Shown one piece after another: positions 6,954-10,947 of a stretch of 10,947 nt of DNA. The stretch's first letter is position 1. Each line of letters starts with the position of its first letter. The position numbers were made by a program, and so were the translations under genes. The DNA comes from Deltaproteobacteria bacterium (GTDB taxonomy: Bacteria; Desulfobacterota; Syntrophia; Syntrophales; UBA2192), in NCBI GenBank assembly GCA_026388445.1, contig JAPLJU010000100.1, positions 1 through 10,947 on the forward strand, in the 5' to 3' direction. The notes under the pieces were generated by a model. It worked only from the letters and a program-made list of their open reading frames with translations. It was not told where the DNA came from and searched no databases.

Positions 6954-8306
6954 TTAATTTCCTGCCCGGGCAGTCTTTTTCTGTTCCTGCCCCTGAAACT
7001 CGTTTAAAAGCTCTCCCGTGGCCCGCTTGAGACTCAGATTGGCGAGCTGATAGGTATAAATGGCATCATAGAGCTGTCTTTCGGCGGTCACGAGGAGGTT
7101 ATTGGCATCGATGACATCGATGATCGAGGCCAGGCCGAATTCAAACTGCTTGGTCACGGCGGTGTTGTTTTCCTTGGCGAAGGTGAGCTGATCCTGCAGG
7201 GATTTATAGATGCCCCTCTGGGTAATCAGATTGAGATAGGCATTCTGCACCTCGATATTGACGGACTTGACGTTGTCCTCATAATTGAGCCCCGACTGTC
7301 TGTACCTCGCCTTGGCCTCGTTGAGCTCCGCGACCCTCAACCCGCCCTCGAAGAGAGGGAAGTTCAGAAGCACGGCCCCCAGATAACTTTCGGATACCAA
7401 AGAAGCGGTTTCAGGGGTTTGATCCACACCTATGTAAGAGCCCTGGAGCGAAACGCTGGGCCAGAAGGCCCCCCGCGCTACGCTGATCTGCTTCTCTGCA
7501 ATCTGCCGATCGAGCTCCAGGCTCTTGAGTTCCGCCCGCTCCTTCAGGGCCTTCTCCTGGTATTTCTCCAGAGGCAGGATTTCCACATCAACCAGGGCCG
7601 TCTCCCGGAGGGTGAAATCGGGCGGGATGCTAACCGTTCTTGCCAGATTGGCCCTCGTAAACTCAAGGAGATTCTTTGCCCTCACCTGATCGGCCAGGGC
7701 ACCGGAAAGCTCCCCCTCCGCCCGCAACAGGGTGGTCTTTGTGACCTCACCCACTCGAAGGCGCGTCCGGGCTGCGTTTCGCTGCGTCGTGAGACGCTCC
7801 ACGTTTGAATTTGCGATATCCAGAAGCTTCATGGACTTCATGACATTGTAATAGGCCGTCGCAACGGCGAGCAGATAAGTTTCTCGGGCCGCGAAGAGAT
7901 CTTCCCCGCTTTTCCTGACATTATCTTTTGAGGCGCTGTAAGAAGTGAATTCCCGCCCGCTCAGGGAGAGGGTCTCATCGACTGTCACGCCCCAGAGGGA
8001 TGCACTCTCCGGCTGGATCAGGGCTCCCGTTGAATCAGACCGCTTTTCCGCATCAAATCGCGTATAGCCTCCCGAGGCGGTCACCCTGGGCAGCAGAGGG
8101 GCCAGCGCCTTAGACTCCCCCTGTTTGGAAATGTAATAATTTTCCTCCTGGATCTTCAGTTTCTCGGACTTTTCCAGGGAGATCCTGAAGAGGTCCTCCA
8201 GAGAATATTCTGTTGCACAGAGGTCCGGAGTGCCAAGAATGAAGACAAAAAAAAGAGTGACAAAAATGAGCATACCTTCTGTCCGTGTGTTCTTTATCAC
8301 ATGCAT
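6954..8306 (-). CDS. TolC-like outer-membrane efflux protein 1
   Basis: Outer-membrane channel of the OEP/TolC family, 450 residues, full length. Residues 1-31 look like a secretory signal: K5 and R8, then hydrophobic MLIFVTLFFVFIL, with likely cleavage near A31. The mature protein starts YSLEDLFRISLEKSEKLK, the usual first helix with a leucine-rich pattern. Two internal halves are seen: LLPRVTASGGYTRF (71-84) with AYYNVMKS (near 152-159), and their repeat FWPSVSLQGSYIGV (near 279-292) with AYLNLITQ (near 357-364). The periplasmic coiled-coil ends with the TolC-like FGLASIIDVIDANNLLVTAE. An AGGAGG-AAGGGA purine run lies upstream of the ATG at 8306 (an overlapping out-of-frame ATG at 8302 is not used). 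Because it sits directly before adaptor and permease, it is the likely partner of that pump. The gap to the UbiB gene is 31 bp, with no promoter recognised. Confidence 0.94.
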   Translation of the reverse strand: MHVIKNTRTEGMLIFVTLFFVFILGTPDLCATEYSLEDLFRISLEKSEKLKIQEENYYISKQGESKALAPLLPRVTASGGYTRFDAEKRSDSTGALIQPESASLWGVTVDETLSLSGREFTSYSASKDNVRKSGEDLFAARETYLLAVATAYYNVMKSMKLLDIANSNVERLTTQRNAARTRLRVGEVTKTTLLRAEGELSGALADQVRAKNLLEFTRANLARTVSIPPDFTLRETALVDVEILPLEKYQEKALKERAELKSLELDRQIAEKQISVARGAFWPSVSLQGSYIGVDQTPETASLVSESYLGAVLLNFPLFEGGLRVAELNEAKARYRQSGLNYEDNVKSVNIEVQNAYLNLITQRGIYKSLQDQLTFAKENNTAVTKQFEFGLASIIDVIDANNLLVTAERQLYDAIYTYQLANLSLKRATGELLNEFQGQEQKKTARAGN

Positions 8307-8337
8307 AGAAATTCCCTTCCTCCTAAATGAATATCCA

Positions 8338-10023
8338 TCACAACCTTCCAGACCTCAAAATCGATACCAACAACCAGATGCCAAGCACACCCGCCACCAG
8401 GTATCCGGCAATACCTAGTACCGCAAAACCCAGCAAACGGGGCCCGATGTTCGCCGTGATGATCAGGGACGAACCGATCACAATGGACGATATGACGAGC
8501 GCGAAGGCGATCCGGTTCGAAGATCGATCCATCTCGAAGATGAATTTCTCGAGGCCCCTGTGCTCGAAGCCGATTTTCATTTTGCCTTGCCTGATCTGCC
8601 TGACAATGTCATGAAGCTCGGCGGGCAGTTCCTTGACAAGCTCGAGAAGCCCCCAGCCATACTCCCGGATATCGGAGATGACCCTTCCGGCCTTCAACCG
8701 TTCCGCCTTGATCTCCGCAACAAATGGCTCCGCTGTTACGGCCATGTCAAAATCTGGGTCGAGCATCAACCCGAGGCCTTCCGCCGCCGTCAGACCTTTG
8801 ATCATGAGAAAAATGTCGGGGGGGAAGACCAGCCGGTGCCGGGCGATGAGATCCAGCGTTTTCCTGAGAAGATCCTTGATCCGCAGCTCCTTCAGCGGTT
8901 TGTAGAGGTGCAGATCCATGATACCCCGGATATCCCTCTCCAGTGCCTGTCGATCAGGCTCCTGCTCCCACTCGGTGAGTCTCAGGAGGGCGGTCGCAAT
9001 GCCGGTCTCGTCTCTGGAAACATAACTGTAGATCATGTCGACGAAATGTTCTCTCGCAGGCCGGTCCACAGATCCCATGATACCAAAATCAAGATAGCAG
9101 ATGGTGTTGCCCTTCATGACAAAGATATTACCGGGATGCGGATCGGCGTGGAAAAAACCCTGTTTGAAGATCTGCTCCAGGATGAGCCCGGCACCTCTCG
9201 AGGCGATGGCCTTCCGGTCCATTCCGGATTGGTCGAGTTTTTCAAGCTCGGAGGCCTTTATCCCGTCGATGTACTCCATGGTGAGGACGCGCTCTGTCAG
9301 CGCTTCCCGGTAGATCTCAGGCACATGGACATGGTCATGGCCGGCAAATTGACGGGCAAAACGCTCCTGGTTCGACGCTTCAATGGTGTAATCCATTTCG
9401 CGTTCAATCGTCCTTGCGAACTCCTCGACGATTCGCGTCGGGCGGTAGATCGTCATCTCCTCAATGTGCTTTTCCATGAGCCCGGCAATATGAGCGAGGA
9501 TTTCGATGTCGGTCTCGATAATGGGGCGGATCCCCGGACGCTGGACTTTGACCGCCACCTCTTCACCGCTTCTCAGACGTGCCCTGTGGACCTGACCGAT
9601 GGACGCTGCCGCGAGGGGACCATCATCAAATGACCCGAACCGTTCGTAAAGGGGGCACCCGAGTTCCTCTTCGATGATGTCTTTCACCTGTTTAAAGGCG
9701 AAGGGGGGAACGTTATCCTGTAGTTTGGACAGTTCCTCGATCAACTCGATGGGTACCAAATCCGGGCGGGTGGACAGAATCTGACCCATTTTTACAAACG
9801 TCGGGCCCAGCTCCTCCAGGGCCATGCGCGCCCGCTCGGCCCGGGTCAGCTTTTCCAGGCCCTCACGTCGCACGAATCGCAATCCCATTTCAATGTACGG
9901 ACCCACGTGGAGGCGATTGATCACGTCCCCGAACCCGTACTTGAACATAACCGACAGGATCTGACGGTAACGATCCACATGGCGATACGTTCGGGACAAG
10001 CTGGCAAGCCTGCTCAGTTGCAT
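8338..10023 (-). CDS. ubiB: UbiB/ABC1/AarF family kinase-like membrane protein
   Basis: Atypical protein-kinase-like family linked to ubiquinone biosynthesis and to lipid homeostasis in bacteria and mitochondria; 561 residues. The diagnostic KxGQ motif is K78-M-G-Q81 in GPTFVKMGQILSTRPDLVP (73-91). The alanine-rich nucleotide loop is AAASIGQVH (138-146), the ATP lysine is K159 in VAVKVQRPG, the catalytic-loop analogue is HADPHPGN (292-299), and the metal-binding DFG is 312-314 (LDFGIMG). Two C-terminal hydrophobic segments at about 504-525 and 530-555 anchor it to the inner membrane. I chose the ATG at 10023, with AGGA (10032-10035, complement) 8 nt upstream; a longer in-frame start at 10080 would overlap the preceding gene by 47 bp and adds a non-conserved leader. 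The SD overlaps the upstream gene's stop codon, so the two are probably coupled. No ubiquinone or menaquinone gene is visible, so a quinone role is unproven; a lipid-related role is equally possible. Confidence 0.93.
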   Translation of the reverse strand: MQLSRLASLSRTYRHVDRYRQILSVMFKYGFGDVINRLHVGPYIEMGLRFVRREGLEKLTRAERARMALEELGPTFVKMGQILSTRPDLVPIELIEELSKLQDNVPPFAFKQVKDIIEEELGCPLYERFGSFDDGPLAAASIGQVHRARLRSGEEVAVKVQRPGIRPIIETDIEILAHIAGLMEKHIEEMTIYRPTRIVEEFARTIEREMDYTIEASNQERFARQFAGHDHVHVPEIYREALTERVLTMEYIDGIKASELEKLDQSGMDRKAIASRGAGLILEQIFKQGFFHADPHPGNIFVMKGNTICYLDFGIMGSVDRPAREHFVDMIYSYVSRDETGIATALLRLTEWEQEPDRQALERDIRGIMDLHLYKPLKELRIKDLLRKTLDLIARHRLVFPPDIFLMIKGLTAAEGLGLMLDPDFDMAVTAEPFVAEIKAERLKAGRVISDIREYGWGLLELVKELPAELHDIVRQIRQGKMKIGFEHRGLEKFIFEMDRSSNRIAFALVISSIVIGSSLIITANIGPRLLGFAVLGIAGYLVAGVLGIWLLVSILRSGRL

Positions 10024-10033
10024 AGACCTGTTC

Positions 10034-10327
10034 CTATCCGCCGCGTTTCTCCAGCTTCTCGATGCGTTCCCTGAGCTCATCCAGCTCCTTCCGGGTGGGG
10101 ATATTGAGCCTCTTGAGGGTCGCGCTGACCATTTCTTCCGTCTTCATCTCAAGATCCCGGGTCATTTTCTTTGATTTTTCCATGAGGTCATTGACGAGCT
10201 GCTTCCCTTCCTTTTCGCTCATCTCACCTTTTTTAATGAGCTCTTTCACGAACTCCTCGGTCTTTTCCCGCGTCATGGCGGCAAGGCCGACGCCGAACAT
10301 CATCATCTTCTTGATAAATTCCTGCAT
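10034..10327 (-). CDS. Phasin-like small helical protein (COG3937 type)
   Basis: A 97-residue, highly charged and helical protein: MQEFIKKMMMFGVGLAAMTR at the N-terminus, then an amphipathic helix with repeating Lys/Glu (21-66), the NIPTRKELDEL turn (75-85) and a short C-terminal leucine-heptad coiled coil (83-95). This layout is that of small phasin/PHA-regulator-like proteins (COG3937), often found beside UbiB genes in Desulfobacterota as I recall. No transmembrane span is clear; the N-terminal MMMFGVGLAAM may contact a membrane or lipid surface. AGGAGG with about 7 nt spacing before the ATG at 10327 is the best ribosome site in the window. The stop lies 10 bp before the UbiB start. No PHA synthase is seen here, so a granule role is doubtful; a chaperone or scaffold partner of UbiB is only a guess. 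Confidence 0.75.
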   Translation of the reverse strand: MQEFIKKMMMFGVGLAAMTREKTEEFVKELIKKGEMSEKEGKQLVNDLMEKSKKMTRDLEMKTEEMVSATLKRLNIPTRKELDELRERIEKLEKRGG

Positions 10328-10345
10328 AGGGTACCTCCTGAAAGT

Positions 10346-10947
10346 TTATTTTGACGGGTTTTTGTTTTCCCCCTGAACATAGATGACGCCCATAGACCTC
10401 TCGAGCCTGGCCAGGGCGATCTGGTAGTCACCCAGCGCATCGTAGTAATCGGCTCTGGCGCGCACCAGCAGCGTCTGGGCATCGAGCACATCCTTGGACG
10501 TCGACACCTGCACCCGGTATCTCTCCTGGTATATCCTTAAATTTTCATCGGCCTGATCGATGCTCTTTCCCGTCACACGTATTCGTTTCTCCGCATCTTT
10601 CATCGACAGGTAGGCGCTCTTCACATCCAGGGCCACCTGGTCCCTGACGTCTATCAGGGCATCCTGGGCCTGCTGCTGTCTGCTTTGATAAAAATCCCGG
10701 TTGTATTTTGTCTTACCCCACTCCCAGAAATCCCAACTGGCCACGGCCAGCACAGACCAGTTCTCCGGATCCTGATAGAGGGAGCCGCTGAGACCGGCTT
10801 CATCACCAAACCTCCCGTACTTGCCGAGGAGGTTCACCGACGGGTAGAATTCGCTGGTGGCCAGATCGACCTGTTTCTTGGCCTGCTCCACCTTCAGGGC
10901 GGAACTCTTGATTTCGGGCCGTTGCCCGGCAGCTATTCTGAAACATT
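10346..10947 (-). CDS. TolC-like outer-membrane efflux protein 2, N-terminus cut by window edge
   Basis: The last 200 residues of an OEP/TolC-family channel; the frame continues beyond the right edge, so signal peptide and first half are missing. The visible start, CFRIAAGQRPEIKSSALKVE, is the usual head of the second TolC repeat (RPEIK followed by a long helix), followed by EFYPSVNLLGKYGRF, the strand motif, then long helices rich in Gln/Arg/Asp and a TolC-like end, TSKDVLDAQTLLVRARADYY. It ends about 18 bp upstream of the phasin-like gene and is in the same direction. It is not a near copy of the TolC-like protein at 6954-8306: the tails differ throughout and a WGKTKYNRD-type strand region has no counterpart there. 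A separate pump partner encoded further right is therefore possible. Any internal GTG (such as at 10891) is not a real start because the family homology extends upstream of it. Confidence 0.88.
   Translation of the reverse strand, partial: CFRIAAGQRPEIKSSALKVEQAKKQVDLATSEFYPSVNLLGKYGRFGDEAGLSGSLYQDPENWSVLAVASWDFWEWGKTKYNRDFYQSRQQQAQDALIDVRDQVALDVKSAYLSMKDAEKRIRVTGKSIDQADENLRIYQERYRVQVSTSKDVLDAQTLLVRARADYYDALGDYQIALARLERSMGVIYVQGENKNPSK

Noticed and set aside
8560..9633. Open frame of 357 codons on the plus strand
   Set aside because: It is fully antisense to UbiB, whose catalytic motifs are all intact on the other strand; no family or ribosome site supports it.
10024..10080. Longer N-terminus for UbiB starting at 10080
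   Set aside because: It would overlap the phasin-like gene by 47 bp and adds an Arg/Asn/Ser leader without family resemblance; the ATG at 10023 has a suitable ribosome site.

Overview
The window looks like chromosomal DNA of an anaerobic or facultatively anaerobic Gram-negative bacterium. It encodes a complete inner membrane-periplasm-outer membrane efflux pump with TolC-type outer-membrane proteins, which requires a diderm envelope. A PaaK-type acyl-CoA ligase, a QueD/FolE2 pair, a small phasin-like protein next to a UbiB/ABC1 kinase, and a PG0541-type protein attached to an RND operon together recall Desulfobacterota (the former Deltaproteobacteria, possibly Syntrophia-like). That placement is inferred from gene content and protein flavour, not proven. 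The DNA is moderately GC-rich, nearly fully coding, and shows no insertion sequence, phage gene, CRISPR array, tRNA or rRNA.

Layout. Positions 1-842 (minus strand) hold the N-terminal 280 residues of a phenylacetate-CoA ligase family enzyme that runs off the left edge. A 166-bp AT-richer divergent spacer (843-1008) separates it from a rightward two-gene operon at 1009-2150: a QueD/6-pyruvoyl-tetrahydropterin synthase homologue and the GTP cyclohydrolase FolE2, coupled by an ATGA overlap. FolE2 makes 7,8-dihydroneopterin triphosphate from GTP and the QueD homologue uses it. The QueD active site reads CExxHGH, the signature associated with dual queuosine/folate enzymes.

From 2173 to the right edge all seven genes lie on the minus strand in what looks like one long transcription unit, read right to left: TolC-like protein 2 (partial), phasin-like protein, UbiB/ABC1 kinase-like membrane protein, TolC-like protein 1, periplasmic adaptor, RND permease, and a small PII-like PG0541-family protein. 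Spacings are 18, 10, 31, 28, -14 and 96 bp. The promoter must lie beyond the right edge, since no convincing internal promoter or terminator was seen.

How it fits together. Adaptor, RND permease and TolC-like protein 1 form a complete proton-driven tripartite efflux pump of the AcrAB-TolC type; the proton-relay residues are present in the permease. The PG0541-family protein encoded last is a plausible pump-associated regulator. UbiB and the phasin-like protein form a pair of their own, and their position between two TolC genes suggests a link with lipid or envelope homeostasis, but this is inference. I saw no clearly undescribed system. The best candidates for something new are the pump plus PII-like partner and the embedded UbiB-phasin pair.
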